63,631 nucleotides of DNA from Chloroflexota bacterium (GTDB taxonomy: Bacteria > Chloroflexota > Dormibacteria > CF-121), in NCBI GenBank assembly GCA_005881425.1, contig VBIC01000119.1:1-63631 (forward strand), read 5' to 3'. The stretch's first letter is position 1, and each line of letters opens with the position of its first letter. This document shows, one piece after another, positions 23,876 through 33,379 of this stretch. The translations under genes and the position numbers were made by a program. Below the pieces are notes generated by a model. That model was not told the DNA's origin and searched no databases. It worked only from the letters and a program-made list of their open reading frames with translations.

Positions 23876-24390
23876 GGCTTGGACATGGCTGCCAGGGTCT
23901 GATCCAGAACGCCGAGCGCGGCGAGAACGGAGTAGCGACGATTCTGCCAGCGGTCGCCGTCCCACTGGTAGCGGGTGGCGGCCGGCGCGGGGGCGGTGAT
24001 CCCGACGTAGGTGAGCCCGGCTCGCTTGTGCTCCTCTTCGGCCGGCCCCGCCACGCCGGTTATGGAGAGGCCGATGTCGGCCTGGAGGAGGACGCGGACT
24101 CCGGTCGCCAGGGCGATGGCGGCCGCCGCGCTGACCGCCCCCTCGGTCTCGAGCAGGGCTGAGGGCACTCCGAGCTGGTCCAGCTTGACCCGGTTGTCGT
24201 AGGCGATCACGCCGCCCAGAAAGTAGGCTGAGCTGCCGGGCACGTCGGTCAGGGCGGCGCCGAGGAGGCCGCCGGTGCAGGACTCGGCCACCGCCACCGT
24301 CTCTTTTCGCGCGCGCAGCCGCTCGCCCACCCGCTGCGCGATCGAGAACAGCTCCTCATCCGGCTTGGCGCGGGCCACCGTATCGCTCAT
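23872..24390 (-). CDS. CinA C-terminal domain protein (NMN amidohydrolase, PncC type)
   Basis: 172 aa, corresponding to the stand-alone CinA C-terminal domain. Such proteins deamidate nicotinamide mononucleotide in the NAD salvage cycle. Motifs: VAVAESCTGGLLGAALTDVPGSS, FLGGVIAYDNRVK, and LSITGVAGP. The N-terminal MoaB-like domain of full CinA is absent. In Bacillus, cinA lies directly before recA, as here. Its ATG overlaps the yajQ stop (ATGA). Confidence 0.92.
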   Translation of the reverse strand: MSDTVARAKPDEELFSIAQRVGERLRARKETVAVAESCTGGLLGAALTDVPGSSAYFLGGVIAYDNRVKLDQLGVPSALLETEGAVSAAAAIALATGVRVLLQADIGLSITGVAGPAEEEHKRAGLTYVGITAPAPAATRYQWDGDRWQNRRYSVLAALGVLDQTLAAMSKP

Positions 24391-24878
24391 CGGTAGTTGA
24401 TGAACTGGAGGGGGACCGGAGTGTCCACGTCCTTGAGCGCCTGGATGACCTGCTGCAGCAGGTCCTTCTCCCGGCTGGACACGCGGATCGTGTCTCCCTG
24501 GATCCGGGGCTGCACCTTGGGCGAAACCTGCTTGATCTGCTTGACCAGGTCACGGGCGAGCTCGTCGCTCAGCCCCTCCTGGAGGGTGAGGGTCTGGCGC
24601 ACCGTCCCCCGGGCGGCGGGCTCGATCGCCCCCGGCTTGAGGATCTTGAGCGAGAGCTGGCGCCGCACCAGCTTGCCCTGGAGCACGTCGAGCATCGACT
24701 TGAGCTTGAAGTCGCTCGGTCCGTGCAGCGTTATCTCCTCCGAGCCGAGCTCGATGGTCGCCCCGGTGTCCTTGAAGTCGTAGCGAGTGGCGATCTCCCG
24801 CTGGGCCTGGTTGACGGCGTTGACCAGCTCCTGGCGGTCGAACTGCGAAACGACGTCGAAGCTGTACTCCTGAGCCAC
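24387..24878 (-). CDS. yajQ: YajQ-family nucleotide/RNA-binding protein
   Basis: 163 aa, full length. It matches YajQ at both ends: EYSFDVVSQFDRQELVNAVN, YDFKDTGATIEL, then LARDLVKQIKQVSPKVQ and QGDTIRVSSREKDLLQ, with the final PVPLQFINYR. It has two duplicated alpha/beta domains. Members bind nucleotides or RNA, and some bind c-di-GMP. It is the first gene of the yajQ-cinA-recA-recX run. Confidence 0.94.
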   Translation of the reverse strand: MAQEYSFDVVSQFDRQELVNAVNQAQREIATRYDFKDTGATIELGSEEITLHGPSDFKLKSMLDVLQGKLVRRQLSLKILKPGAIEPAARGTVRQTLTLQEGLSDELARDLVKQIKQVSPKVQPRIQGDTIRVSSREKDLLQQVIQALKDVDTPVPLQFINYR

Positions 24879-24916
24879 CGGGCTATGCTAGCGCCCCCGA
24901 TTGACAGCTGTCTGTC

Positions 24917-24974
24917 GAGAACTTACCGGGCGCAATTGCCGCTCGCCACGACCCGCGCGCGGCCCCGCCGGGCC
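24917..24974 (-). repeat. Dispersed intergenic repeat, partial diverged copy 3
   Basis: In the yajQ-ftsK gap, the reverse complement of one end of the 137-bp repeat is recognisable. ACTTACCGGGCGCAATTG is followed by CGCTCGCCACGACC and a GC run, corresponding to 39179-39232 read on the opposite strand with about a dozen differences. The perfect palindrome GACAGCTGTC (24903-24912) abuts it. Confidence 0.7.
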
Positions 24975-24977
24975 CTC

Positions 24978-27338
24978 TCAATTCGCGTCGTCGAGGTCGC
25001 GGACCAGCTCATCGACCTCGAGCAGGTTCATCAGGACCTCGCGGGACTTGCTGCCCTCGTAAGGCCCGATCACCCGGTGCTCGGCGAGCTGGTCGACGAT
25101 GCGCGCGGCCCGCGTGTAGCCCACGTTCAGCTTGCGCTGGAGCAAGGAGACCGAGGCCCGTCCTTCGGTCGCCACCACGTGGGCCCCTTTGGCGAAGAGT
25201 GGATCCCGCTTGGCGCCCTCCTTGACCCAGGAGACGGTCGCCTCCACGTTGAAGATCTCCTCCTGGTATTGGGGCGCGCCCTGACCCTTCCAGAAGTCGA
25301 CGATCGCCTTCATCTCCCGGTCGGAGACGAAGACTCCCTGCAACCGGGTCGCCTTGCCGGCTTCGACCGGTAGGTAGAGCATGTCGCCTCGACCGAGCAG
25401 CTTCTCGGCGCCGGTCTCGTCCAGGATGACGCGAGAGTCGATGCTGGAGCTGACCGCGAAGGCGATCCGCGAGGGGATGTTGGCCTTGATCAGGCCGGTG
25501 ATGATGTCGGCCGAGGGACGCTGGGTCGCCACCAGCAGGTGGATCCCCACCGCCCGCGCCAGCTGAGCGATGCGACAGATCAGCTCCTCGATCTCGCCCG
25601 CCGCAACCATCATCAGGTCGGCCAGCTCGTCGATCACCACCACGATGTAGGGGAGCGGATTGAGCCCCATCTCCGGAGCGCGGCCGTTGAAGTCCCCGAT
25701 GTTCCGGACCGTGTGGCTGGCGAACAGCTTGTAGCGGTTCTCCATCTCGGCCACCGCCCAGCGCAGGGCTGAGACCGCGTGGTCGGACTCGGTCACCACA
25801 GGGACCAGCAGATGGGGCATGTCCTGGTAGAGGGCGAACTCGACCCGCTTGGGATCGATCAGGATCATCTTCATCTCGTCAGGAGTCGCCTGGAACATGA
25901 GGCCGGCCATCAGCGCGTTGATGCACACGCTCTTGCCGGAACCGGTCGCACCCGCGATCAGCAGGTGGGGCATCCGGGTGAGGTCTCCCACCACCGAGTT
26001 GCCCGAGACGTCGGTCCCGATGGCCAGCGAGAGGAGCGTCTTGTCGTCCTGGAACCTGGCCGTCTGGATGATCTCGCGCAGGGTGACCAGGCTGGTGGCC
26101 TTGTTCGGCACCTCGATCCCGATCGCAGGCTTGCCCGGGATCGGAGCCTGGATGCGGATGGACGCGGACAGGGCCAGCGCCAGGTCATTCTGGAGGGCGG
26201 TCACCTTGCGCACCGGGACCCCGCGCGCCGGCTGCAGCTCGTACTGGGTCACCGAGGGTCCGGAGTTGACCCCGATCACGGTGGCCTCGACGTCGAAGCT
26301 GAGCAGCGTCTGCTCGATCAGCCGGATGGTGTTCTTGATCTCGTCCTGCAGGCGCTCCTTGCGCACGGTCACGGTGTCGAGCAGGCTCAGGTCGGGCTTG
26401 ATCCAGGGCCGCTGCACCTCGTCCTCGGCCAGGACCGGCGGCGCCAGTCCGACCTCGGCCCGCTCCGGGTCCGCGCCCGAGGCTGGGAGGTGGGTCCCAG
26501 TCGAGCCTGCCGGCTCAGCCCGCTGACGCCTGGCCCTCGGTTTCACCGGCTCGCTCTCCCCTGCCGCCTCGACCGCCGGAACAGGCGATGCGACCAGGGC
26601 CATCGGCGCCTCCGCCGTGGCCGCGGCCACGCCCTGGATCGGAACCAGCAGGGGCTCGTCGGCCTCGCCGCGCAGCACCTGGTTGCGCGCCGCCCACGGT
26701 TCGCGAGCCCGCTTCTCCCTCGGCGCGGATGGCGTGGGCGGCGCGGGCTCAGGCTTCGGGTAGCGCGCCTGTACGGCGGCCAGCAGCTCGCGCAGCGAAA
26801 GGTCGAAGGCCAGCACCATGCCGCCGACGAGGGCGGCGATCAGGAGCAGCAGGCTGCCCGCGGTCCCCACCAGCCCAAAGAGGCCCCGGGCCTCCAGGCC
26901 CCCCACGGTGCCGCCGCTGCCATAGAGGCCGAGCAGGCCGAGCACGGCGGCCAGGATCAGGCCCAGGCCGAGCAGCCGGCCCAGCGTCATGACCTCGATC
27001 CAGGGCGCCAGGAATTCGATGCCCGCGGCGATCGCGATCACGATCACGAAGGCGACCCCCAGCCCGAAGCCGCCCTGCAGAGCGGTGCGCAGGAAGGCCA
27101 TGGCGGAGCCGCTCGTGGGAAGGATCACAGCCAGCGTGATCAGGGCGGCCAGGGCCAGACAGGCGATCCCGGCCAGCTCGCGCCGCTGCCGACCGGAAAC
27201 CTGGAGATCGGGAAGGCGAGGCGCCTTGATCCGAAAACGCTGGCGCGACGCCGCCCGCTTGACGCGGCCGAGGCGCTTGCGGCGCGACCTCATGACAGGG
27301 GTAGGGCTACGACGATGGCTGCGACGAATGCCTGCCAT
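24978..27338 (-). CDS. ftsK: DNA translocase FtsK/SpoIIIE
   Basis: 786 aa septal DNA pump that clears the chromosome from the closing division site. Residues 50-200 contain four transmembrane helices. A Pro/Ala-rich linker follows (about 205-300), then the alpha and beta motor domains with Walker A GATGSGKSV near 461 and VVVIDELADLMM. The C-terminal gamma winged helix is SVSLLQRKLNVGYTRAARIVDQL. The first ATG gives an Arg/Lys-rich cytoplasmic N-terminus. It follows rtcB on the same strand. Confidence 0.96.
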   Translation of the reverse strand: MAGIRRSHRRSPTPVMRSRRKRLGRVKRAASRQRFRIKAPRLPDLQVSGRQRRELAGIACLALAALITLAVILPTSGSAMAFLRTALQGGFGLGVAFVIVIAIAAGIEFLAPWIEVMTLGRLLGLGLILAAVLGLLGLYGSGGTVGGLEARGLFGLVGTAGSLLLLIAALVGGMVLAFDLSLRELLAAVQARYPKPEPAPPTPSAPREKRAREPWAARNQVLRGEADEPLLVPIQGVAAATAEAPMALVASPVPAVEAAGESEPVKPRARRQRAEPAGSTGTHLPASGADPERAEVGLAPPVLAEDEVQRPWIKPDLSLLDTVTVRKERLQDEIKNTIRLIEQTLLSFDVEATVIGVNSGPSVTQYELQPARGVPVRKVTALQNDLALALSASIRIQAPIPGKPAIGIEVPNKATSLVTLREIIQTARFQDDKTLLSLAIGTDVSGNSVVGDLTRMPHLLIAGATGSGKSVCINALMAGLMFQATPDEMKMILIDPKRVEFALYQDMPHLLVPVVTESDHAVSALRWAVAEMENRYKLFASHTVRNIGDFNGRAPEMGLNPLPYIVVVIDELADLMMVAAGEIEELICRIAQLARAVGIHLLVATQRPSADIITGLIKANIPSRIAFAVSSSIDSRVILDETGAEKLLGRGDMLYLPVEAGKATRLQGVFVSDREMKAIVDFWKGQGAPQYQEEIFNVEATVSWVKEGAKRDPLFAKGAHVVATEGRASVSLLQRKLNVGYTRAARIVDQLAEHRVIGPYEGSKSREVLMNLLEVDELVRDLDDAN

Positions 27339-27375
27339 TGTAACCCGGCCGTCGGCACAAGACCAGCCGGGTGGG

Positions 27376-28770
27376 TTACTGGTTGCCCTTGATGCTGGCC
27401 AGCGGCCGCAGCTCGTGCTCGATCGCGGCCAGGCCCGCCCTCTCCACCGCGGCCACCACCTCCCGCACAGGCTTGTAGGCGTCCTTCGACTCGTCGATCG
27501 GGACCACTCCGTCGAGGTTGACGACCACGCCTTCGCGGCGATAGGCGGCGTCGACCTCGGCCTGGGCGAACGCCTTGCGGGCCGCCGCCCGGGACATCCG
27601 CCGGCCCGCGCCGTGGTTCACGGAGTAGCCGCTGGCCGACGCCCCGGGCAGGGCACGCAGGATGAAGCTGCTGTCCCGATTGGAGCCCGGGATCAGGATC
27701 GGGTGCCCGGCCTTCTCCCAGGGAGTGCCTTTGAGCGCCTCATGCCCGCCGGGAAAGGCGCGGGTCGCGCCCTTGCGGTGGACGTGGACCCAGCCGAAAT
27801 CGGGGTGCGCCTCGCGCTGGACCAGGTTGTGACTGATCTCGTAGACGAGGCGGAGCGGACCCTTGAAGACCTCCTGGAAGGCCAGCGCGATCTGCTCGAA
27901 CATGGCCAGGCGGTTGACGATGGCGAAGTTCGCGCCGGCGGCGACGGCATTGAGGTAGTCGCGGTAATGCCGGGAGTCGGGCGTGAAATAGCCGAGATCG
28001 AGTGCCTTGATGGCAGGGTTCTCGATTCGGGCGAGGTGGAAGTAATTGGTCGCCAGCCCGTGGCCGAAGCCCCGGCTGCCGGAGTGCATCTGGACGTAAA
28101 GCGTGTGTCGGGCGAGGTTCGCCTGCAGCTCGATGAAGTGGTTGCCGCCGCCGAGGGTGCCCAGCTGAGGCATGCCCCGTTCGGGACGGCCAGGACCTCC
28201 CCAGGGCGGCAGCCAGTCGTCGGAGACCGGGACCACGTCGCGCTCGGTGTTGGTGCGGTCCACCGTGGATCCGTAGCGCTCGATGTAGTAGGCGGCCCCG
28301 CCGCGGATGATGGCCTCGAATTCTCGCCGGTCGAGGGCCTTCAGGCGGCCGCGGCTGACCTTGCCCGGCCCCAGCGCGATCCGGCGCGTGACCTCCTGGT
28401 TGAAGCGGCGCCGGTTCTCAGGCGTGGCCGCCTCGGCCGGCACCTCGCTCGCCGCGCTTAGCATCCCGCAACCAATATCGAATCCTACGGGCCCGAGCGC
28501 GACCGCCCCCGTGTCCGCGTCGCTCAGGATCACCGCGCCGATGGGGACGCCGTAGCCGTGGTGGACGTCGGGGGTGATCACCACCAGGCGCACGCCGGGG
28601 AAACGGGTGGCGTTCACGATCTGGGGATAGATCGAATCCTCGGTCTCCGCCAGAAGGGCCTCGGTCAGAAAGAGGCGCACCGGGACCTCGCCGGTCTCGT
28701 CCGTCCGCAGCGAGAAGTAGCCCCTGCCCGAGTCCGTGAGGCCGCGGCGCCAGCGCGCCGGCTCGGCCAC
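27376..28770 (-). CDS. rtcB: RNA-splicing/repair ligase RtcB
   Basis: 464 aa GTP- and Mn-dependent ligase that joins 2',3'-cyclic phosphate or 3'-phosphate RNA ends to 5'-OH ends. Motifs: VVITPDVHHGYGVPIG, GFDIGCGMLSA (metal Cys), GTLGGGNHFIELQ, MHSGSRGFGHGLA, and the guanylylated His in VNHGAGRRMSR near residue 383. No archease or RtcA/RtcR gene adjoins it. It lies 6 bp from rnj, an RNA-decay neighbour, which suggests a role in RNA repair. Confidence 0.95.
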   Translation of the reverse strand: MAEPARWRRGLTDSGRGYFSLRTDETGEVPVRLFLTEALLAETEDSIYPQIVNATRFPGVRLVVITPDVHHGYGVPIGAVILSDADTGAVALGPVGFDIGCGMLSAASEVPAEAATPENRRRFNQEVTRRIALGPGKVSRGRLKALDRREFEAIIRGGAAYYIERYGSTVDRTNTERDVVPVSDDWLPPWGGPGRPERGMPQLGTLGGGNHFIELQANLARHTLYVQMHSGSRGFGHGLATNYFHLARIENPAIKALDLGYFTPDSRHYRDYLNAVAAGANFAIVNRLAMFEQIALAFQEVFKGPLRLVYEISHNLVQREAHPDFGWVHVHRKGATRAFPGGHEALKGTPWEKAGHPILIPGSNRDSSFILRALPGASASGYSVNHGAGRRMSRAAARKAFAQAEVDAAYRREGVVVNLDGVVPIDESKDAYKPVREVVAAVERAGLAAIEHELRPLASIKGNQ

Positions 28771-28776
28771 GGTGAA

Positions 28777-30438
28777 TCAGACCTCGACGACTATGGGGAT
28801 GATCATCGGCCGGCGCCGGGTCTGGTCGTAAAGGAACCTGCTCATCGAATCCCGGACCGCGTTCTTGATCACCTGCCACTCCGGAGGTCCGGTCAAGCTC
28901 TTGGCGAAGGTCTCGGTGAGCCGGTCGCGGGCCGCATCCAGCAGGGTGTCCGAGGTCTGCTGGTGGACGAAGCCGCGCGAGATCAGGTCGGGCTTGCCCA
29001 CGATCTGGCCGGTGTCCTTGTCCACGGTCAGTATCACCAGGAAGAGCCCGTCCTGGGAGAGCACGCGCCGGTCGCGCAGCACCACCGAGCCGACGTCGCC
29101 CACCCCCAGCCCGTCGACGAAGACGTAGCCCGCCGGGACCTTGTTCCCCCGCTGGGGAAGGCCGTCTCCGACGTCGACCGCATTGCCGTCGTCGACCACG
29201 ATCACGTGATCGCGCGAGATGCCGACGTCCTCGGCGATCTCTCCGTGCAGCGAGAGGTGGCGGTACTCGCCGTGGATGGGCATGAAGAAGCGGGGACGCA
29301 CCAGGTTGAGCATCAGCTTCAGCTCCTCCCGGCTGGCGTGACCCGAGGCGTGCACCCGGTTGCGGGCGGAGTAGAAGACGCGGGCACCGTGCTTGTAGCA
29401 CTTGTTGATGGTGCGCGAAACCAGCTCCTCGTTGCCCGGGATCGGAGTGGCGGAGAGGATCACCGTGTCGCCCGCCTTCAGCTTCACCTGCGGGTGTTCC
29501 TGGGCGGCGATCCGGGTCAGGGCCGAGAGCGGCTCACCCTGGCTGCCGCTGGAGAGGATGACCAGGTTCTCGTCCGCCTGCTTGCCTATGTCCTGGATCT
29601 TGAGCAGGGTGTCGTCCGGCACCTGCAGGTAGCCGAGCTCCTGGGCGATGGTCAGGTTGTTGATCATCGACCGCCCCACCACCGCTACTTTTCGCCGGTG
29701 GCGGGCCGCGGTATGGATCGCCTGCTGGATTCGATAGATGTTGGAGGCGAAGGTGGAGACGATGATGCGTCCGGCGCACTGGCCGAAGATGTCCTCGAAG
29801 GCTTCGCCGATGGTCCGCTCCGAAGGTGTGAAGCCCTCGCGTTCCGCGTTGGTGCTGTCGGACATCAGCAGCATCACGCCACGGTTCCCGTAGTGGCTCA
29901 GGCGCGCCATGTCGGTGGGCTGGCCGTCTACCGGGGTCTGGTCCATCTTGAAATCGCCCGAGTGCACGATCATCCCGGCCGGCGTCTCGATGGCGAGCGC
30001 GGTGGTGTCGGGAATGCTGTGCGCCACGTGGATGAACTCGACGCGGAAAGGTGGAAGGTCGATCACGTCGCCGGCCTTCACCTCGTGCATCTCGACCGCG
30101 GAGGCGAGCTTGTGCTCCTTGAGCTTGTTCTTGACGAAGCCCAGCGTGAGGCGGCTTCCGTACAGAGGCGCCGAGACCCGCGGCAGGACGTAGGGCAGCG
30201 CCCCCACGTGGTCCTCGTGGCCGTGGGTCAAAAGGAAGGCGCGCACCTTTTCCTTGCGCTCGATCAGGTAGGTGACGTCGGGCAGGACCAGGTCCACGCC
30301 GAGCATCTCCTCCTCGGGGAACATCAGCCCCGCGTCGACGACCACGATCTGCTCGTCGTACTCGATGGCCATCATGTTGCGGCCGATCTCGCCCAGCCCG
30401 CCCAGGGGGATGACACGGACTCGAGGACGCTTGACCAT
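28777..30438 (-). CDS. rnj: Ribonuclease J
   Basis: 553 aa metallo-beta-lactamase/beta-CASP nuclease with 5'-exo and endo activity in mRNA decay. The metal motif is THGHEDHVGALPY (about 69-76). Also VDAGLMFPEE, HSIPDTTALAIETP, SGDFKMDQTPVD, the beta-CASP region with SSGSQGEPLSAL, and HASGHASREEL. The C-terminal domain is shortened but present. It lies in a run with pnp, family 4 UDG and rtcB. Confidence 0.95.
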   Translation of the reverse strand: MVKRPRVRVIPLGGLGEIGRNMMAIEYDEQIVVVDAGLMFPEEEMLGVDLVLPDVTYLIERKEKVRAFLLTHGHEDHVGALPYVLPRVSAPLYGSRLTLGFVKNKLKEHKLASAVEMHEVKAGDVIDLPPFRVEFIHVAHSIPDTTALAIETPAGMIVHSGDFKMDQTPVDGQPTDMARLSHYGNRGVMLLMSDSTNAEREGFTPSERTIGEAFEDIFGQCAGRIIVSTFASNIYRIQQAIHTAARHRRKVAVVGRSMINNLTIAQELGYLQVPDDTLLKIQDIGKQADENLVILSSGSQGEPLSALTRIAAQEHPQVKLKAGDTVILSATPIPGNEELVSRTINKCYKHGARVFYSARNRVHASGHASREELKLMLNLVRPRFFMPIHGEYRHLSLHGEIAEDVGISRDHVIVVDDGNAVDVGDGLPQRGNKVPAGYVFVDGLGVGDVGSVVLRDRRVLSQDGLFLVILTVDKDTGQIVGKPDLISRGFVHQQTSDTLLDAARDRLTETFAKSLTGPPEWQVIKNAVRDSMSRFLYDQTRRRPMIIPIVVEV

Positions 30439-30459
30439 CAGCTCTCCGGGCCCGGACGA

Positions 30460-31155
30460 CTAGCCAAAGAGGGTGAGCTGTTCCTCGGGTCGAGCCGCGG
30501 CCACGGGCTGGGCAGTGGCCTCGACCGCCCTGCGGGCAGCCATCCGGTCGAGGTGGGCGCGTACCGCCTGGAAGTCCTGCTCCAGCGGTTTCATCAGGAA
30601 GCTGTTGTAGAGCGCGGCGGCAGGGTGGTAGACGGGAATGTAGCTGACGCCGTCCCTGGAGATGACCCGTCCGTGGACGCGGGTGATCGAGTCCTGCCCG
30701 GGAAGGAGCCGGGCCAGCGCGTGCCTCCCCAGGACCAGCACCACCTCGGGGCGGATCAGGCGCAGCTGGTCCTCGAGGAAGGGCGAGCAGGCCTCGACCT
30801 CGTCGGGCTGGGGGTCACGGTTGCCCGGAGGGCGGCACTTCAGGATGTTGGTGATGAAGACGTCGGCCCGCGAGAGCCCGATGCCGCGCAGCAGCTGGTC
30901 CAGCAGCTTGCCGGCGGCGCCCACGAAGGGCTCGCCCTGCAGGTCCTCGTTCTGGCCCGGCGCCTCACCCACGATCAGGATCCGGGCATCGGCAGGCCCG
31001 ACCCCGGGTACGGCGTGCGTACGCGAGGCGCCGAGCGGGCAGCGCCGGCAGTCGTGTACGGCCCTGCTCAAGCTCGGCAGGTCGGCGAACGTCACCAAGT
31101 CGGCGAAAGTATAAACCCGCAGGTCGGGCCGGGAACGTTCAGCTCCGCTGGTCAC
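30460..31155 (-). CDS. Uracil-DNA glycosylase, family 4 (Fe-S)
   Basis: 231 aa from a GTG at 31155. It removes uracil from DNA for base-excision repair. The four cluster cysteines are in place: Cys36 and Cys39 (CRRCPL), Cys107 (LKCRPP) and Cys123 (EACSPF). Motif A is GEAPGQNEDLQG and motif B is YHPAAALYN. An extended frame to 31230 would lie inside the pnp tail. The chosen start overlaps pnp by 17 bp. It is probably co-transcribed with pnp and rnj. Confidence 0.93.
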   Translation of the reverse strand: MTSGAERSRPDLRVYTFADLVTFADLPSLSRAVHDCRRCPLGASRTHAVPGVGPADARILIVGEAPGQNEDLQGEPFVGAAGKLLDQLLRGIGLSRADVFITNILKCRPPGNRDPQPDEVEACSPFLEDQLRLIRPEVVLVLGRHALARLLPGQDSITRVHGRVISRDGVSYIPVYHPAAALYNSFLMKPLEQDFQAVRAHLDRMAARRAVEATAQPVAAARPEEQLTLFG

Positions 31156-33379
31156 CCCGGCCGGCGCGGTCGTATTCACGAGGCCGGCCGCGGTCGCGAT
31201 CTCCGCGGTAGCCGCCTCCGCCTCCGCCACCGTCGCGCCGAGGACCGCCGCGGTCCCGGTCGCTCACGATGTAGTTGCCGCCTGTGATCCCCTTGGCCTC
31301 CTCGAGCACGGCCTTGCGGGAGAGGTTGACCCGGCCCTGCTTGTCGACCTCGGTCACCTTGACGTCGATCTCATCGCCCAGGTTGACCGCGTCCTCGACC
31401 CGGCCCACCCGCTCCTCGGACAGCTGGCTGATGTGGACCAGCCCGTCGGTGTTGGGCATGATCTGGACGAAGGCGCCGAAGGGCATGATCCGGACCACCT
31501 TGCCGCGGTAGGTCTTGCCCACCTCGACCTCACCGGTGATCTCCTGGATGATCTGCTCCGCCTTGGCCGCGGAGTCGGCATCGAGCGAGCCGATGACGAC
31601 CCGGCCGTCGTCCTCGATGTCGATGCTGCTCACCCCCGAGTCCTCGATGATCTTGCGGATCATCTTGCCTCCGGGGCCGATCACCTCCCGGATCTTGTCC
31701 GGATGGATCTGGATGGTCAGCATGCGCGGCGCGTAGCGCGACATGGCCGAACGCGGCCCCGCGATGGTCGCGTCCATCCTGTCCATGATGAACATCCGGC
31801 CCTGACGGGCCTGCTCGACGGCGCGGCGCAGGACCTCGACGCCGATGCCCTTGATCTTCATGTCCATCTGCATGGCCGTGACCCCCTGGCGGGTGCCCGC
31901 GACCTTGAAGTCCATGTCACCCAGCGCGTCCTCGACGCCCTGGATGTCGCTCAGGATCGCCACCCGGCCGCTGCCGGGCTCGGTGATCAGCCCCATGGCG
32001 ATTCCCGAGACCTGGCCCCTGATCGGGACGCCGGCGTCCATCATCGCCAGGCTCGAGCCGCAGACGCTGGCCATGGAGGTGGACCCGTTGGACGAGAGGA
32101 TCTCGGTCACCAGCCGGATGGTGTAAGGGAATTCCTCCTCGGGCGGGACCACCGCCGACAGAGCCCGCTCGGCCAGGGCTCCGTGGCCGATCTCGCGACG
32201 GCCGGGAGAGCGCAGGGGGCGCGCCTCACCGACCGAGAAGGGCGGGAAGTTGTAGTGGTGCATGAAGCGCTTGAACTCCGCGAGGCCGAGCCCGTCCAGC
32301 TTCTGCTTGTCGCCGATCGAGCCCAGAGTGACGATGCTGAGCGCCTGGGTCTGACCCCGGGTGAAGAGCGCCGAGCCGTGGGTACGAGGCAGCAGGCCCA
32401 CCTCACAGGTGATCTGCCGGATATCCGTCGTCTGGCGCCCGTCGGGACGCCTCCCCTCGTCGAGGATCTTCTGCCGGACCCGCTGCTTGACCTTGGCCTC
32501 GAAGCTGCGCGCCAGCAGCGGAAGTCGATCGGCGAACTGGGGACCCAGCTCGGCCACGGTCTCCTTCTTCAGGTCGTCGAGCGCGGATTCCCGCAGCTGC
32601 TTGCTGGGATTGAAGAGGGCCTGGTCCAGCCGATCGGCGAGGAACCGGTCGACCGCGGCCTCCACCTCGGGATCGCCGGGAGGCGGAACGACCTGCACCT
32701 TGGGTACGCCGACCTCACGGGCGAAGGCATCGATGGCGTCGCAGATGCGCATGATCTCCTGCTGCGCGAGCTCGAGCGCCTGGACCACGCTCTCCTCCGG
32801 GACCTCCCTGGCGCCCGCCTCGACCATGATGATCGCGTCCCGAGTGCCTGCAACCACCAGGTCCAGGCTGCTCTCCTCCATCTTCGAAACGGAGGGGTTG
32901 ACCACCAGCTGCCCGTCGAAGCGACCCACCCGGACCGCCCCGATTGGGCCCTGAAAGGGAATCTGAGAGATGCTCAGCGCGGCGGAGGCGCCCACGATCG
33001 CCAGCACGGCCGGGTCGGCGTCCTGGTCCACCGAGAGCACGGTGGCGACCACCTGCACGTCTTTGCGGAACTCCTTGGGGAAGAGGGGACGGATGGGGCG
33101 GTCGATCAGGCGGCTGTTGAGCACCGCCTGCTCGCTGGGCCGGCCCTCACGGCGGATGAAGCCGCCCGGGATCTTGCCCGCCGCGTAGAGCTTCTCCTCG
33201 TAGTCGCAGGTGAGGGGAAAGAAGTCGATGCCCTCACGAGGCTCAGCCGACATCACGGCGGTCACGAGCAGCATGGTGTCGCCCATGCGGACGATCACCG
33301 CTCCCGAGGCCTGTCCGGCGACCCGGCCGGTCTCCATGGTCAGCGTCCGATCGCCGATTTCGATCTGTGTCTTGTTCAC
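31139..33379 (-). CDS. pnp: Polyribonucleotide nucleotidyltransferase (PNPase)
   Basis: 746 aa phosphorolytic 3'-5' exonuclease. Two RNase PH cores, a helical domain, a KH domain (IREVIGPGGKMIRKIIEDSG) and an S1 domain (GKTYRGKVVRIMPFGAFVQI). The last 40 residues form an Arg/Gly/Asp-rich tail with RGG-like and YRGDRDRG repeats that probably adds RNA affinity. The GTG at 33379 follows an AGGAGG, and the resulting NKTQIEIGDRTLTMETGRVA is the usual N-terminus. It is preceded by rpsO, the classical rpsO-pnp pair. Confidence 0.96.
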   Translation of the reverse strand: MNKTQIEIGDRTLTMETGRVAGQASGAVIVRMGDTMLLVTAVMSAEPREGIDFFPLTCDYEEKLYAAGKIPGGFIRREGRPSEQAVLNSRLIDRPIRPLFPKEFRKDVQVVATVLSVDQDADPAVLAIVGASAALSISQIPFQGPIGAVRVGRFDGQLVVNPSVSKMEESSLDLVVAGTRDAIIMVEAGAREVPEESVVQALELAQQEIMRICDAIDAFAREVGVPKVQVVPPPGDPEVEAAVDRFLADRLDQALFNPSKQLRESALDDLKKETVAELGPQFADRLPLLARSFEAKVKQRVRQKILDEGRRPDGRQTTDIRQITCEVGLLPRTHGSALFTRGQTQALSIVTLGSIGDKQKLDGLGLAEFKRFMHHYNFPPFSVGEARPLRSPGRREIGHGALAERALSAVVPPEEEFPYTIRLVTEILSSNGSTSMASVCGSSLAMMDAGVPIRGQVSGIAMGLITEPGSGRVAILSDIQGVEDALGDMDFKVAGTRQGVTAMQMDMKIKGIGVEVLRRAVEQARQGRMFIMDRMDATIAGPRSAMSRYAPRMLTIQIHPDKIREVIGPGGKMIRKIIEDSGVSSIDIEDDGRVVIGSLDADSAAKAEQIIQEITGEVEVGKTYRGKVVRIMPFGAFVQIMPNTDGLVHISQLSEERVGRVEDAVNLGDEIDVKVTEVDKQGRVNLSRKAVLEEAKGITGGNYIVSDRDRGGPRRDGGGGGGGYRGDRDRGRPREYDRAGRGDQRS

